Assembly (NCBI RefSeq): GCF_034093315.1
Contig: NZ_CP139300.1
Coordinates: 992,001 to 1,056,000, forward strand
Source of the DNA: Prochlorococcus sp. MIT 1314
GTDB lineage: Bacteria; Cyanobacteriota; Cyanobacteriia; PCC-6307; Cyanobiaceae
Reading direction: 5' to 3'
DNA length: 64,000 nucleotides
Shown: in pieces, positions 9,770 to 19,582 of the stretch
How the letters are laid out: every line of letters begins with the position of its first letter
Numbering within the stretch: the stretch's first letter is position 1
Made by a program: the position numbers and the translations under genes
Notes under the pieces: model-generated
What the model saw: only the letters and a program-made list of their open reading frames with translations
The model's database searches: none
Told to the model about the DNA's origin: nothing

Positions 9770-10888
9770 TTAAACATCCTCTTCTTCACTCTTAATCATA
9801 TCTTCGATAGCAATTTTCATTATCTGATCAATAGAAAGACCGTTTTTATATTGATTTATCCATTTCATAGATTGATTACCTTCGTCAAGCACTTTATAGA
9901 TAGGTTTCAAAAGATGTTTCATACTAAATTTTTCTGCGGTGGATGATAAATCTGATAATAAATTTTTAATCCAATCTCTACAAATAATTTTTTTTCCATC
10001 TTGCCAGTGAATTAACTGTGAATTCAGACTTTCTTTAGCAGCATTAATTTCATTCTGATCACATATTTCTGATAATTCATCGATAGAAAATACACTAGCA
10101 GTCAAAGGATCTAAAGTATCCATATTATCAAAAAGATTTAAAATCCTTAGTTCTAGCATGGCTGTTATCCCTAATAGCAAATTAATATCATGAACAAAAT
10201 CACAAATTCTTAATTCCAATCGATCAAGAATTAAAGGCCTTTGGGGACCATTTGGTCGGATTGAAGACCAAAAATGCCTAATATTTTGCATATTTTTATT
10301 AGCTATATTTTCTTCGATCCAATCGACATAGCTATTATGATTTACAAAAAAAGGTACTTTACTTGGTGTTTTGGGAAACTGAATCCATCTCTGAGAATGA
10401 TTTTCCGTAATTTTATTATTTAAAAAAGGTGAGCTAGCACTTATTGAGAGATACAAAGCGGCTTCAGATCTTATCAGTCTTATGGCAGCAAAAAGCTTAT
10501 CTAAGTTATCTATTCCTATATTTATGTGGACACTTGAGGTTGCGATAGAGATTCCATAATTATCTTGTATAAATTGATGATAAACATTTTCAATATCAGA
10601 TCTTTGAAATTGAATATCGTGTTTAAAACAAAGCGTGGATGAAGGAATAATTGTTAAACCTTTATTGTTTAGCCATTGTCTTAAATTTTTTCTTGGAGTT
10701 CTTAATTTCTCGTATAAAAACTTATAGTCTTTTTCAGGTGTTGTTATATATTCAACATTCCTATTATCTGGCTCTTTCACAAAATTAGAAAAATGTTTTT
10801 CAATATCAGCGGAAACACCAATATGAGAATTTAAAGAACCTGTGAAAAGTTCAACCTCAAACCCCTTATAAAGATTATTGTTAATCAT
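9770..10888 (-). CDS. gshA: Glutamate-cysteine ligase, cyanobacterial type
   Basis: A 372-residue protein resembling the cyanobacterial GCL group (FEVELFTG near the N-terminus, SSVHINIGID in the middle, LDRLELRICDF later). It makes gamma-glutamylcysteine, the first step to glutathione. The ATG follows the TAA of trpE with no intervening base, so the two are surely cotranscribed. It is related to the GCS2/EgtA-like fold rather than E. coli GshA. No gshB lies nearby. Confidence 0.8.
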   Translation of the reverse strand: MINNNLYKGFEVELFTGSLNSHIGVSADIEKHFSNFVKEPDNRNVEYITTPEKDYKFLYEKLRTPRKNLRQWLNNKGLTIIPSSTLCFKHDIQFQRSDIENVYHQFIQDNYGISIATSSVHINIGIDNLDKLFAAIRLIRSEAALYLSISASSPFLNNKITENHSQRWIQFPKTPSKVPFFVNHNSYVDWIEENIANKNMQNIRHFWSSIRPNGPQRPLILDRLELRICDFVHDINLLLGITAMLELRILNLFDNMDTLDPLTASVFSIDELSEICDQNEINAAKESLNSQLIHWQDGKKIICRDWIKNLLSDLSSTAEKFSMKHLLKPIYKVLDEGNQSMKWINQYKNGLSIDQIMKIAIEDMIKSEEEDV

Positions 10889-12409
10889 TTAATTATCCAA
10901 ACAGGCTAATGCTTTTAGTATCCCCTTTGCTTTATTGATTGTCTCTTGATATTCATTTTCAGGAAAAGAATCAGCAACTATTCCAGCACCAGCTTGCACT
11001 GAAATATCATATTTTCCATCTTTTGAGGGTTTAACGATCATAGTTCTTATTGTTATTGCCGTATTTAATGCACCATTAATATCAATCGATCCGTAAACAC
11101 CAGCATAAGGTCCTCTAGCATCTTTTTCAAAGTATTTTATCAATTGCATAGCTCTTATTTTTGGTGCACCAGTTACAGTTCCAGCGGGAAAACATGCCTT
11201 TAGTAAATCCCATACATCAGTATTTTTTTTTAAGATTCCCTCAACTTCACTAACTATATGCATAACATGTGAATATTTCTCAATAACCATTAAATCTTTG
11301 ACCTCCACGGTACCAATTTCACAAACTCTTCCAAGATCATTTCTTCCAAGATCTATTAGCATTACATGCTCAGCTATCTCTTTTGGATCTTTTAATAAAT
11401 CTTTTTCTAATTTAAGATCTTGCTGATGATCAATACCTCTAGGTCTTGTACCAGCTATTGGTCTCAAGTTTGCAACAATCTGATTATCTTTATTCTTTTC
11501 AGCTTTAACCATTACTTCAGGACTGGAACCAATAAGATACCATGAGCCAAAATCAAAAAATGACATATATGGAGAGGGATTAACCATCCTCAAACTTCTA
11601 TATAAATTAAAAGGTTCATTATTGACTTTAGTGTGAAATCTCTGACTTATAACTATTTGGAAGATATCTCCTTTTCTTATATATTCTTTTGCAGAGAGAA
11701 CTGCATCCTCAAAATCTTTTTTCTTCCAATTACTTTTAAGATCTAAATTCAAATTCTCATTTTCATTCCAATCTAAGAACTCACTTTCTTTTAGAGGAAC
11801 TTTCATTAAATTTCTAGTTTTCTGAAGTTTAGAAATTGCGTTTAGATAAACTTCTTCAATAGAAAATTCTTTTAAAGAACTTGTATCTGCGTAGACCACT
11901 GCGGTTATGCATCTTTTAATTTGATCAAAAATAACTAACTGATCAAAAAACATCCAAGAGCCATAAGGAATATTCTTTTCTTGAATTTCATTTATTGGAA
12001 CGCTTGGTTCTATTCGATTAATTAATTCATAACCCCAAGAACCATATAATTGTCCAATTGATGGAAAGTTATCAAGCATGGATGATTTATATTCCTTTGT
12101 CCAATTTCTTAAAATATCAAAGGGATCACCTTTATAAATTTCCTTTTTTCCATTATTCCAAGTTTTAACTATTTCTTCTCGATAAGAAATTGCTTCCCAA
12201 AGAGGTTTAGTAGCAACAATACTCCATCTTCCCAAATTCTCTCCGCCTTCTACAGATTCAAGAAAAACACCATGAGAATCTTTATCTGATAATTTTAACC
12301 AAGTCGATAATGGAGTCTCTAAATCTGCTGGCCAAGTTTGGGTGATAGGTATAAAATTTTTACCTTCTTTGTGTGCCTTTAAAAAACTATCTTTCTGTGA
12401 GCTGATCAT
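10889..12409 (-). CDS. trpE: Anthranilate synthase component I
   Basis: A chorismate-binding enzyme of 506 residues. The N-terminal half has the FLESVEGGENLGRWS segment, where the tryptophan feedback site lies. The catalytic half has GDIFQIVISQRF, IAGTRPRG, EHVMLIDLGRNDLG and AGTVTGAPKIRAM. It converts chorismate plus ammonia or glutamine to anthranilate with TrpG, which is not in this window. It is directly joined to gshA. Confidence 0.95.
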   Translation of the reverse strand: MISSQKDSFLKAHKEGKNFIPITQTWPADLETPLSTWLKLSDKDSHGVFLESVEGGENLGRWSIVATKPLWEAISYREEIVKTWNNGKKEIYKGDPFDILRNWTKEYKSSMLDNFPSIGQLYGSWGYELINRIEPSVPINEIQEKNIPYGSWMFFDQLVIFDQIKRCITAVVYADTSSLKEFSIEEVYLNAISKLQKTRNLMKVPLKESEFLDWNENENLNLDLKSNWKKKDFEDAVLSAKEYIRKGDIFQIVISQRFHTKVNNEPFNLYRSLRMVNPSPYMSFFDFGSWYLIGSSPEVMVKAEKNKDNQIVANLRPIAGTRPRGIDHQQDLKLEKDLLKDPKEIAEHVMLIDLGRNDLGRVCEIGTVEVKDLMVIEKYSHVMHIVSEVEGILKKNTDVWDLLKACFPAGTVTGAPKIRAMQLIKYFEKDARGPYAGVYGSIDINGALNTAITIRTMIVKPSKDGKYDISVQAGAGIVADSFPENEYQETINKAKGILKALACLDN

Positions 12410-12468
12410 ACTAATAATGTCAACCCAAATTATAATTATATTCGTCTTTTATATCAACTTTGAGAAAT

Positions 12469-12891
12469 TTAATCAAAAGTATTCTTAGTTGTAAATTTCA
12501 ACCCAGCTGGATTAGGATTCTCACCTATTCTCCTTGGGTTATGGCCAACTTTTTCTCTACCCTCATTTACTTTCTCAGGGAAAACACCATCTTTTGGATG
12601 TAAGAATTCAATATCACCACCCGGGAAGATTCTGTAGATTTTGAAGTCCTCAATTCTTGGTTTGAAAGCTCGTAATTGTGTACCTAGTGCAAGACATTGT
12701 TCTTTTCTTGCAAAGTACATTAAATTATCACCTTCGTGCATAATAGCAGCACCACCAGTGGGTAATTCAAATGCTTGTTCTTTTGAACTATTCCATACAA
12801 TTGCATATTTTTCTTCTGTTTCTGCTGAGTTTAATAAACCCCCAGTACTTCCTATATGCTTTGGAAATTGACCAACTAAAGTTTCCGTCAT
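12469..12891 (-). CDS. psaD: Photosystem I subunit II (PsaD)
   Basis: A 140-residue stromal/cytoplasmic extrinsic subunit that docks ferredoxin and stabilises PsaC. Typical PsaD segments are visible: [40 protein letters not shown], and the C-terminal [16 protein letters not shown]. It has its own promoter space upstream (about 110 bases), which includes a strong hairpin that may insulate it from the upstream kinase gene. Confidence 0.97.
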   Translation of the reverse strand: MTETLVGQFPKHIGSTGGLLNSAETEEKYAIVWNSSKEQAFELPTGGAAIMHEGDNLMYFARKEQCLALGTQLRAFKPRIEDFKIYRIFPGGDIEFLHPKDGVFPEKVNEGREKVGHNPRRIGENPNPAGLKFTTKNTFD

Positions 12892-12963
12892 CCTAGATTT
12901 TGAGTTATTTATAATAAGAAATTAGCATTCATATTTTACAAAATTCAAAATTTGCAAGAAAGT

Positions 12964-12989
12964 TTCTACATTATTTAATAAATGTAGAA
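12964..12989. terminator. Hairpin terminator between histidine kinase gene and psaD
   Basis: TTCTACATT (12964-12972) pairs perfectly with AATGTAGAA (12981-12989) around an 8-base loop. A GTTTTTT run follows on the plus side, and a weaker ACTTTCTT follows on the minus side. It lies 14 bases beyond the stop of the minus-strand kinase gene and 70 bases before psaD, so it could end the mrp-rodA-kinase transcript and also block antisense reading. Confidence 0.5.
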
Positions 12990-13002
12990 GTTTTTTGTCC
13001 TT

Positions 13003-14367
13003 TCATTTTGAATCTGAAATCGGGAAAAATACTGTCAAACCTGTATCACGCCTTTGTGTAACACGCCCTCCTAAGCTAGCCAATAACTTTTGAGTTGCAT
13101 TTTGACTTAATTGTAAACTACCCGTTTGAGGGTTCCAATTTAAAACAGGACCTATATCAGAACCATTTTCCTTTTTTAATATTTCTTTTTGATTACTATC
13201 TAATTTTTGTACTTTTAGTTGAAGTTTGAGTTTTTGGCCGGCTGGTCTTAATTCTAAAATCAATGTACTACCCTCTTTCAATCCTCTAGTATTCTTATCA
13301 ATTAATCCCCTTAACATTAATTCTAATTTTTCAGAATCACTCAAAATTTGCGGAAGTTGACTAGGGATATCGATCTTTAAAGAAATGCCACGTCGATTTA
13401 ATTGTTTATGCCATAGTGGAGCAAGTTTTTTAAAAATTTCAGCTAAATTAATTTTTACCAAGTTATTTAACGTAGAAACTTCATTACTTACTAATTCTGC
13501 AGCATTAAAAATTAAACCGAACCTATCAATTTGTTCATTACATTCATTATCTATTTGAATTAAACGATTTCTCATTGATTCATCCATATTATATTTTTTT
13601 AAAGTAGAACTTATTAGGGTTCTTATAGTGGCTAAAGGAGTTCTTACTTCATGAGAAATTGCACTTAACAATTTTGCTTCAGTTATTTGTATATTTTTTA
13701 TATCGTTTTCCAAAGAATTGTATATATTATGGTTTGATCCCAAGCTTGCCAATTTTGCCGATAATATTGGCCAAAAAATTTTCTCAAATTGATTATTAAT
13801 ATTAAGATTACCTAAATTATTTATTGCATTAAGGAATCTATCTCCTTCTTCATAATTTTCTTGTTTTAATTTCGCATGCATTAATTCAATTGAAATTTTT
13901 AAGCTTTCTTTGTCACATTTCATTAATAGGATTTTCTTATCTTTTTCTCCTGCAATTGATAAAATGCATTGAAAATTTGGAGTAATTATCATTAAAAAAG
14001 GTTCATAACCATCCTTCTGACTGAGATTCAAAACTTTATAATTACTGACAAAATCAAGATCTTTTTTAATCTTAGTTGAATTATTGGGTGGCAAAAAACC
14101 TGCATTATCTTTTTGAAAGTATGGAAATCCCAACGGTGACCACACCCAACCATGAAGTTGATTGAAAATTTTTTTATCATTAAGAGCTGGCAAAGGAGAA
14201 GCAACCCAAACGCCTCCAAGTTTGTAATTTTGAGAAAGAAAATCTTTTTGAATAACTTCTAAAGCAGCCCACCACATTCTTCTAGAGGTAACATCATCAA
14301 CATGTATAGTGTGAACTCCTTTAATCAAAAGGTCTTGAATTTCTTTTATAGTAATTTGTGATTTCAT
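13003..14367 (-). CDS. Sensor histidine kinase with degenerate ATPase domain
   Basis: A 454-residue soluble protein with no clear membrane segment. The N-terminal ~200 residues form an unassigned sensory region. A HisKA dimerisation helix follows with the phospho-acceptor motif LSAISHEVRTPLATI near residue 240. In the C-terminal HATPase region the N box is expected around MLRGLIDKN, but the usual N-A and glycine-box (DxGxG, GxGLG) motifs are not recognisable. The ATG at 14367 overlaps the rodA TGA (TGATG), indicating translational coupling. It resembles the cyanobacterial kinases of this size but I do not assign it to a named Hik. Confidence 0.75.
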   Translation of the reverse strand: MKSQITIKEIQDLLIKGVHTIHVDDVTSRRMWWAALEVIQKDFLSQNYKLGGVWVASPLPALNDKKIFNQLHGWVWSPLGFPYFQKDNAGFLPPNNSTKIKKDLDFVSNYKVLNLSQKDGYEPFLMIITPNFQCILSIAGEKDKKILLMKCDKESLKISIELMHAKLKQENYEEGDRFLNAINNLGNLNINNQFEKIFWPILSAKLASLGSNHNIYNSLENDIKNIQITEAKLLSAISHEVRTPLATIRTLISSTLKKYNMDESMRNRLIQIDNECNEQIDRFGLIFNAAELVSNEVSTLNNLVKINLAEIFKKLAPLWHKQLNRRGISLKIDIPSQLPQILSDSEKLELMLRGLIDKNTRGLKEGSTLILELRPAGQKLKLQLKVQKLDSNQKEILKKENGSDIGPVLNWNPQTGSLQLSQNATQKLLASLGGRVTQRRDTGLTVFFPISDSK

Positions 14368-15635
14368 CAACTTCTTAAAGATCTAGAACGTTTGAATATA
14401 GATAAGACAAATCCAAGAGATATAAAATTAATAACCAAAGATGTTCTACCATAACTCATAAAAGGAAGAGGTATGCCAGTAACTGGTCCTAAGCCAATGG
14501 TCATAAATAAGTTAATAATTATTTGGAATAAAAAAGTTGCAGCGATCCCAATAACTATTAGAGATTCAAAATCAGTTCTAGCATTTTTTGCAATGTTAAT
14601 AAGTTTTTTAATCAAACTAAAAAATAAAAATAAAACTATTATGCATCCCAAAAAACCCAACTCTTCACCTAGAGCACTGAATATAAAATCAGTATGTTGT
14701 TCGGGTATAAATTGCAAATTAGTCAACTTACCTTGTAACAAACCAGTCCCAAAAAAACCTCCCGAACCAATTGCAATTTTACTCTGTAACAAATGATATC
14801 CACCACCTAATGGATCTCTATTAGGATCTAAAAATAAAACTAATCGATCTTTTTGATATTCTTTAAGGCCATTTTGCCACAAAATTGGTGTCAATTTTGC
14901 CCCCAATAAATGAAAAAATATAGCAACAACAGAAAAAATAATTTTCTTTTTCGAAGATCTATAAGCAAGATATCCTATAAATGGAATCCAGAAAATAAGA
15001 ACAGTTGGTAAAATTAAATACAATATAGAAGTAACAATAAATAAAACTAATATCAAAATCCACTCTATTGGCATTTGCGACCAATACAGCATCACACCTG
15101 TAAAAACAAATAAAACCAAAGAAGTGCCTAAGTCTGGTTGAAAGAAAATTAATAACCAAGGAATAATAACTACTAATAAGGGCAATAATAAATCTTTTAT
15201 TGTTGAAATTGTTTTTTTGTCGAGAACTAAAGCAAGAGTTAATACAGTACTCAATTTAGCTACTTCTGAAGGTTGAAAGGAAAAAATTCCAAAGCTTAGC
15301 CATCTTTGAGCTCCAGAAACTGAGATCCCCAAAAAATAAATTAGAAATAAGCATATTAAAGTACACAAATAGAATGGTATCAAATACTTTCTAAGTCTCT
15401 CTAAAGGTATATGAGAAATAAAAAATGCCAAAAAATAACCTAAAATACCAGTTAAGATGTGACTTAAATAATTAGATACTAAAAAATCACCCTGAATACT
15501 TTTTATTAAAAAACCTGAAATAATAACTAAAAATAGGGGGATCAAAAGTAGAGGAGACAATAAAAATCGTTTACTAAACTTATCTTTTTTTCGAAAAAAT
15601 CCTCTCTTATTTAATAAAAAAATACCCCTAAACAT
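14367..15635 (-). CDS. rodA: Rod shape-determining protein RodA (SEDS peptidoglycan polymerase)
   Basis: A 422-residue SEDS family membrane protein with about ten hydrophobic segments. SEDS signatures include QPDLGTSLVLF, KSKIAIGSGG-like QSKIAIGSGGFFGTGL, and PLPFMSYGRTSLV near the C-terminus. It polymerises glycan strands with a class B PBP during elongation, acting with the MreBCD proteins encoded at 54.6-57 kb. The ATG at 15635 is preferred over the TTG just before it; the mrp stop is 3 bases upstream. Confidence 0.9.
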   Translation of the reverse strand: MFRGIFLLNKRGFFRKKDKFSKRFLLSPLLLIPLFLVIISGFLIKSIQGDFLVSNYLSHILTGILGYFLAFFISHIPLERLRKYLIPFYLCTLICLFLIYFLGISVSGAQRWLSFGIFSFQPSEVAKLSTVLTLALVLDKKTISTIKDLLLPLLVVIIPWLLIFFQPDLGTSLVLFVFTGVMLYWSQMPIEWILILVLFIVTSILYLILPTVLIFWIPFIGYLAYRSSKKKIIFSVVAIFFHLLGAKLTPILWQNGLKEYQKDRLVLFLDPNRDPLGGGYHLLQSKIAIGSGGFFGTGLLQGKLTNLQFIPEQHTDFIFSALGEELGFLGCIIVLFLFFSLIKKLINIAKNARTDFESLIVIGIAATFLFQIIINLFMTIGLGPVTGIPLPFMSYGRTSLVINFISLGFVLSIFKRSRSLRS

Positions 15636-15638
15636 CAA

Positions 15639-16709
15639 CTATTTATTAACAAATTGATTTTTAATTAATTGAGCTAAATTCTCAAATTCAATAGAACTTT
15701 CTTTATTTGGCTGGCTTATTGAAATTGGTATTCCTTTATTGCTGTCATCCACAAGAGGAATTTCAATAGGAATTTGAGCTAATAAGGGTAAATCATTTTC
15801 TTTAGCTAATGTTTGACCACCACCTTTACCAAAAATTTCATATTTTTTACTTGGCATATCTGGCGGAATAAATACTGACATATTTTCTACAATTCCCAAT
15901 AAGGGTACACCAAGTTGTTTAAACATTGCTAATCCCCGCCTTGCATCTTGCAAAGATACTTGTTGTGGAGTAGTAACGACAATAGCTCCAGAAATAGGCA
16001 CGGATTGAGAAAGAGAAATTTGAGCATCTCCTGTTCCTGGAGGTAAGTCAATAACCAAAAAATCAAGATTATTCCATTCAACTTGGTAAAGAAATTGACG
16101 GATAATGCTATTTAGCATTGGTCCTCTCCATATAACTGGCTGACCTTCTTCTATAAGAAAACCCATTGATACTAATGAAATTCCATATTTATTTATTGGT
16201 ATTAATCTTTGATCATTACCACTACCCTCTGTAACCTTAGGATTCTGTTCAGCAACACCCATCATTGAGGGAGTATTAGGTCCATATATATCCGCATCCA
16301 GTAAACCAGTTTTTAATCCTAATTTAGCTAAAGAACAAGCAAGATTAACTGCAATCGTACTTTTTCCAACTCCACCTTTGCCGCTGCTAACAGCGATGAT
16401 ATGTCGAATGCCGTCAATCCGCTGCAACGCAGGCCCATCACTAACAGTGTTGGATTCTGTTTTGGAAAGATTATTATCTATCTCTATTTGAACATCGTTA
16501 ATATCTTCAAAATCAAGTAGTATTTTTCGAACCTCGTTTACAATTCTATCTCTCTGAGAATTTGCGAATGATGGCAATGATAGTGTTACGATTACTCTTG
16601 GTGTGGTTACTCGTACGTTTTTGATCCAAGCTAATTCAATTACATTTTTCTTTGATCCAGCATCTAGAACCTTTTGTAAAGCTAAATTCGCATCTTCTAT
16701 TGTGGTCAT
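15639..16709 (-). CDS. mrp: Mrp/ApbC-family iron-sulfur carrier P-loop ATPase
   Basis: A DUF59/MIP18-like N-terminal domain (about 1-85) is followed by a Mrp/NBP35 ATPase domain. That domain has the deviant Walker A motif SSGKGGVGKSTIAVNLA, the DADIYGPNTPSM segment and LVIDLPPGTGD. Family members carry or deliver Fe-S clusters, which matters for photosystem I and ferredoxins. It is the first gene of a tight minus-strand unit with rodA and the histidine kinase. No CxxC pair is conspicuous in the C-terminal part. Confidence 0.9.
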   Translation of the reverse strand: MTTIEDANLALQKVLDAGSKKNVIELAWIKNVRVTTPRVIVTLSLPSFANSQRDRIVNEVRKILLDFEDINDVQIEIDNNLSKTESNTVSDGPALQRIDGIRHIIAVSSGKGGVGKSTIAVNLACSLAKLGLKTGLLDADIYGPNTPSMMGVAEQNPKVTEGSGNDQRLIPINKYGISLVSMGFLIEEGQPVIWRGPMLNSIIRQFLYQVEWNNLDFLVIDLPPGTGDAQISLSQSVPISGAIVVTTPQQVSLQDARRGLAMFKQLGVPLLGIVENMSVFIPPDMPSKKYEIFGKGGGQTLAKENDLPLLAQIPIEIPLVDDSNKGIPISISQPNKESSIEFENLAQLIKNQFVNK

Positions 16710-16867
16710 TAAATTTTTAAATATTTTGACAAGGTAGTCGACAGTTTAAAAGATTAAGAACTATGTCGAACTATCAAATAATAAGAAATAAGCCCCCCTT
16801 AAGAGAAATTATAAAGGGAAACTTATAATTAACCAAAAAACTTTTTTCTTCAATATTTACTAAATAT

Positions 16868-17896
16868 ATGTTCAAAGAACCTCCTAAAAACTCTAGAGAA
16901 GACACTAAAAATCTCTTATTAACTCTACAAGACAAGATTTGTTCCGGACTTGAAAATGTTGATGGCAAAGGAAAATTCACCGAAGAATCTTGGCTAAGAG
17001 ACGAAGGAGGCGGTGGGAGATCAAGAGTATTGAAAAACGGTTCTATTTTTGAGCAAGCAGGAGTAAACTTCTCTGAAGTACAGGGAAAAGAATTACCTCA
17101 ATCAATCATCTCTCAGAGGCCAGAAGCAAAAGGTCATGAATGGTTTGCGACAGGAACCTCTATGGTATTGCATCCTGAGAATCCTTATATTCCTACAGTT
17201 CATCTAAATTATCGGTATTTTGAAGCTGGTCCTGTTTGGTGGTTTGGCGGAGGTGCAGACTTAACTCCTTTTTATCCTTATCTTTCTGATGTGAGAAATT
17301 TTCATAAAGAGCATAAAAAAGCTTGTGAAAAAGTTGATAAAGATTTACATAAAGTTTTCAAACCATGGTGTGATGAATATTTCTTCTTGAAGCACAGAAA
17401 TGAATCTAGAGGCATAGGAGGTATTTTTTATGATTATCAAGATGGTTCAGGCAATATTTATAGAGGAAATAATCACAATGGAGAGGCATCAAAAGCTTCA
17501 AAAAATATTGGCAAACCTAATTTAAATTGGGATAATTTATTTTCATTAGCCGAAAACTGTGGACAGGCATTCCTGCCTTCATATCTGCCCATTATTGAAA
17601 AAAGAGTTAATCAAACATATACATCTAAGGAAAGAGAATTTCAGTTATATAGAAGAGGTAGATATGTAGAATTCAATTTAGTTTGGGATAGAGGTACGAT
17701 TTTTGGATTACAAACAAACGGTAGAACTGAATCCATACTAATGTCATTGCCACCTTTAGCCAGATGGGAATATGGATATAAAGCTAAAAAGGGTTCTCGA
17801 GAGGAATTTCTAACGTCAATTTTCACAAAGCCCCAAGATTGGTTAAATGATAAAGATTTAGAAAAATTCTGTATGGAAAATAATATTTTTGATTAA
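16868..17896 (+). CDS. hemF: Oxygen-dependent coproporphyrinogen III oxidase
   Basis: A 342-residue HemF with characteristic [31 protein letters not shown] and [14 protein letters not shown] segments. It decarboxylates coproporphyrinogen III to protoporphyrinogen IX in heme and chlorophyll synthesis using O2. The ATG at 16868 sits 2-3 residues before conserved-type sequence. About 160 bases of non-coding sequence upstream probably carry its promoter. Confidence 0.97.
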   Translation: MFKEPPKNSREDTKNLLLTLQDKICSGLENVDGKGKFTEESWLRDEGGGGRSRVLKNGSIFEQAGVNFSEVQGKELPQSIISQRPEAKGHEWFATGTSMVLHPENPYIPTVHLNYRYFEAGPVWWFGGGADLTPFYPYLSDVRNFHKEHKKACEKVDKDLHKVFKPWCDEYFFLKHRNESRGIGGIFYDYQDGSGNIYRGNNHNGEASKASKNIGKPNLNWDNLFSLAENCGQAFLPSYLPIIEKRVNQTYTSKEREFQLYRRGRYVEFNLVWDRGTIFGLQTNGRTESILMSLPPLARWEYGYKAKKGSREEFLTSIFTKPQDWLNDKDLEKFCMENNIFD

Positions 17897-17903
17897 ACCA
17901 TTA

Positions 17904-17928
17904 TCAAACTCCTTATGAGTTGATTTTA
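17904..17928 (+). terminator. Likely hemF terminator (shared convergent region)
   Basis: AACTC (17907-17911) and GAGTT (17917-17921) form a stem around CTTAT, extendable by two pairs with one bulge, followed by TTTT. A larger alternative pairing AAACTCCT (17906-17913) with AGGAGTTT (17932-17939) reaches into the stop region of the convergent gene. It is 8 bases after the hemF stop. Confidence 0.5.
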
Positions 17929-18483
17929 AATAGGAGTTTTAAATAAAGAACCGTCACTTTTTAATTGAAGTTTTTCTCCAAGTTCATTTTCTAAAGAGAT
18001 TAATTCATCCCTATGCGCTCTTAAGCGCATTAAAGTTGAATCATTTTCATTTTCATTAATCAATCTTAATTCAAATTTTTCCTCTCTTGCTGATTTTTTA
18101 AAATAAACCATACCAGACACAGGTCCACCAACTAATCCTAAAAGGATAGGCCACCAACCTAATTCAGGATATATTTGAATAATTACTAATCCCAAAGCGC
18201 AAGATCCAAAACCGCCAAGAAAACCTAAAAAAATTGCTAAAAATTTACTAGAAACAACTTGTCCCTTAAATATTAAAATTCTTTGTTCAAAATCTCCTCC
18301 CGTTTGCTTCCATCCCCTTAAATTCAGCCATTCATATAAACCATTCAAAACCTTAACTGGTTTTTGAGAAGATGAAATCTCAACTATCGTTGTTCTATCT
18401 TTACTTGAAGCTCTAAGAAAGAAAAATAATCCTATAGCGAGAAGAATTGTCAGTAGTAATGTTGAATTTAAGGAATAGGACAT
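17926..18483 (-). CDS. Cytochrome b6f cofactor-assembly protein, CCB2/CCB4-like
   Basis: A 185-residue membrane protein with an N-terminal hydrophobic helix (about 7-24) and a pair of membrane segments (about 78-100 and 107-126). A GGFGSCALGL motif sits between them and the tail is charged. This pattern fits the cyanobacterial 'cofactor assembly of complex C subunit B' family, which helps attach heme c(i) covalently to cytochrome b6. The specific role is inferred from the family. Convergent to hemF. Confidence 0.65.
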   Translation of the reverse strand: MSYSLNSTLLLTILLAIGLFFFLRASSKDRTTIVEISSSQKPVKVLNGLYEWLNLRGWKQTGGDFEQRILIFKGQVVSSKFLAIFLGFLGGFGSCALGLVIIQIYPELGWWPILLGLVGGPVSGMVYFKKSAREEKFELRLINENENDSTLMRLRAHRDELISLENELGEKLQLKSDGSLFKTPI

Positions 18484-18641
18484 TAAATGAATTTCTTTAT
18501 AATTACTCGAGAATAAAAATTAAAGTTACATCATATTATAATTTTTTAGATTTATTCTGTAAAATAAATTTATTAGATAAAAAAACTTAATTAAGTGAAT
18601 ATCTAAGAAATATCGCAAATCTTATATGGCTCTAAATACTT

Positions 18642-19283
18642 ATGAATATGAGTAGTAAAAATATAAATATTGATTTTCTATATAATGATTTAAACGAAGA
18701 TTTATATAAACTTTATAGAAATTCATCCTACCTAGCTATTGATACTGAAGCAATGGGTTTGATTCATGGAAGAGATAGATTGTGTTTAGTACAAATATGT
18801 AATGAATTTAAAAAAACATCTTGTATAAAAATCGAACTTAATACTAATTCTTCTCCTCATTTAAAAGCACTGCTTGAAAATGAAAAAATTACTAAAATCT
18901 TCCACTATGCAAGATTTGATTTAGCAGCACTAAAATGCAATCTTGGAATTAATACAAAAAATATTTTTTGTACAAAAATTGCTAGTAAGTTGGCAAGAAC
19001 ATATACAAATAAACATGGCTTAAAAGATTTAATAAATGAATTATTAGGTATAGAATTAGACAAAAGCGCACAAAGTAGTGATTGGGGTAGCAATGAAGAT
19101 TTAACGATCAATCAATTAGATTATGCAGCAAATGATGTTAGATATTTAATTGAAGCCATGCATAAATTAAAAGTTATCTTACAGAGAGAAAATAGATATG
19201 AGTTAGCGAAAAAGTGTTTCAAAACAGTATCTGTGCATGCTGACTTAGACATTTTAAGATTTTCAAATATATTTGAACATTAA
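18642..19283 (+). CDS. rnd: RNase D-like 3'-5' exonuclease
   Basis: A 213-residue DEDDy exonuclease domain without the HRDC domains of E. coli RNase D. The motifs are AIDTEAMGL (Exo I, D and E), FHYARFDLAAL (Exo II, D) and YAANDVRYLIE (Exo III, with Y and D). It likely trims 3' ends of tRNAs or other small RNAs. The start is ATG at 18642, with a second ATG at 18648. It ends 2 bases before the stop of a convergent small gene. Confidence 0.85.
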   Translation: MNMSSKNINIDFLYNDLNEDLYKLYRNSSYLAIDTEAMGLIHGRDRLCLVQICNEFKKTSCIKIELNTNSSPHLKALLENEKITKIFHYARFDLAALKCNLGINTKNIFCTKIASKLARTYTNKHGLKDLINELLGIELDKSAQSSDWGSNEDLTINQLDYAANDVRYLIEAMHKLKVILQRENRYELAKKCFKTVSVHADLDILRFSNIFEH

Positions 19284-19285
19284 AA

Positions 19286-19552
19286 TCAATCTTCAGTTAA
19301 AAAATTATCTTCACCATCAAGAGTTTCCATAAGCTTATCAAGTATCCTTGATGAACTTAATTTATCCTCTGCATTTTTTTCACAACTTTCTAAGAGATTT
19401 TGCGCAACTTGTATTTTTTCTTGAATAGTTTTAGAGCCTTCTTTTGCAATTTGAATTTCTACTTTCTTCTTAGCAGAAGATAAGCTTATACTCATAAGCT
19501 TCGCAATCTCTGCACAAATTTTCAGATATTGCCTATCATTTATTGGATACAT
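19286..19552 (-). CDS. Conserved-looking small protein, function unknown
   Basis: An 88-residue charged, probably helical protein with no membrane segment, Cys motif or recognisable catalytic residues. It starts at an ATG 30 bases downstream of the glycosyltransferase-like gene in the same direction, so it may belong to that unit. Composition and helix-forming repeats (AKKKVEIQIAKEGSKTIQEK) look like real coding sequence. I do not recognise the family. Confidence 0.6.
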   Translation of the reverse strand: MYPINDRQYLKICAEIAKLMSISLSSAKKKVEIQIAKEGSKTIQEKIQVAQNLLESCEKNAEDKLSSSRILDKLMETLDGEDNFLTED

Positions 19553-19582
19553 AAAAAAAATTTAAAACGCAAGTGCCATTTA

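Noticed and set aside
12641-12871. Open frame antisense to psaD
   Set aside because: A shadow of a strongly conserved gene on the other strand; no start signal.
16762-16827. A 21-codon ATG frame upstream of hemF, possible leader peptide
   Set aside because: Short, without a ribosome site, and with no regulatory codon run. Nothing supports translation.
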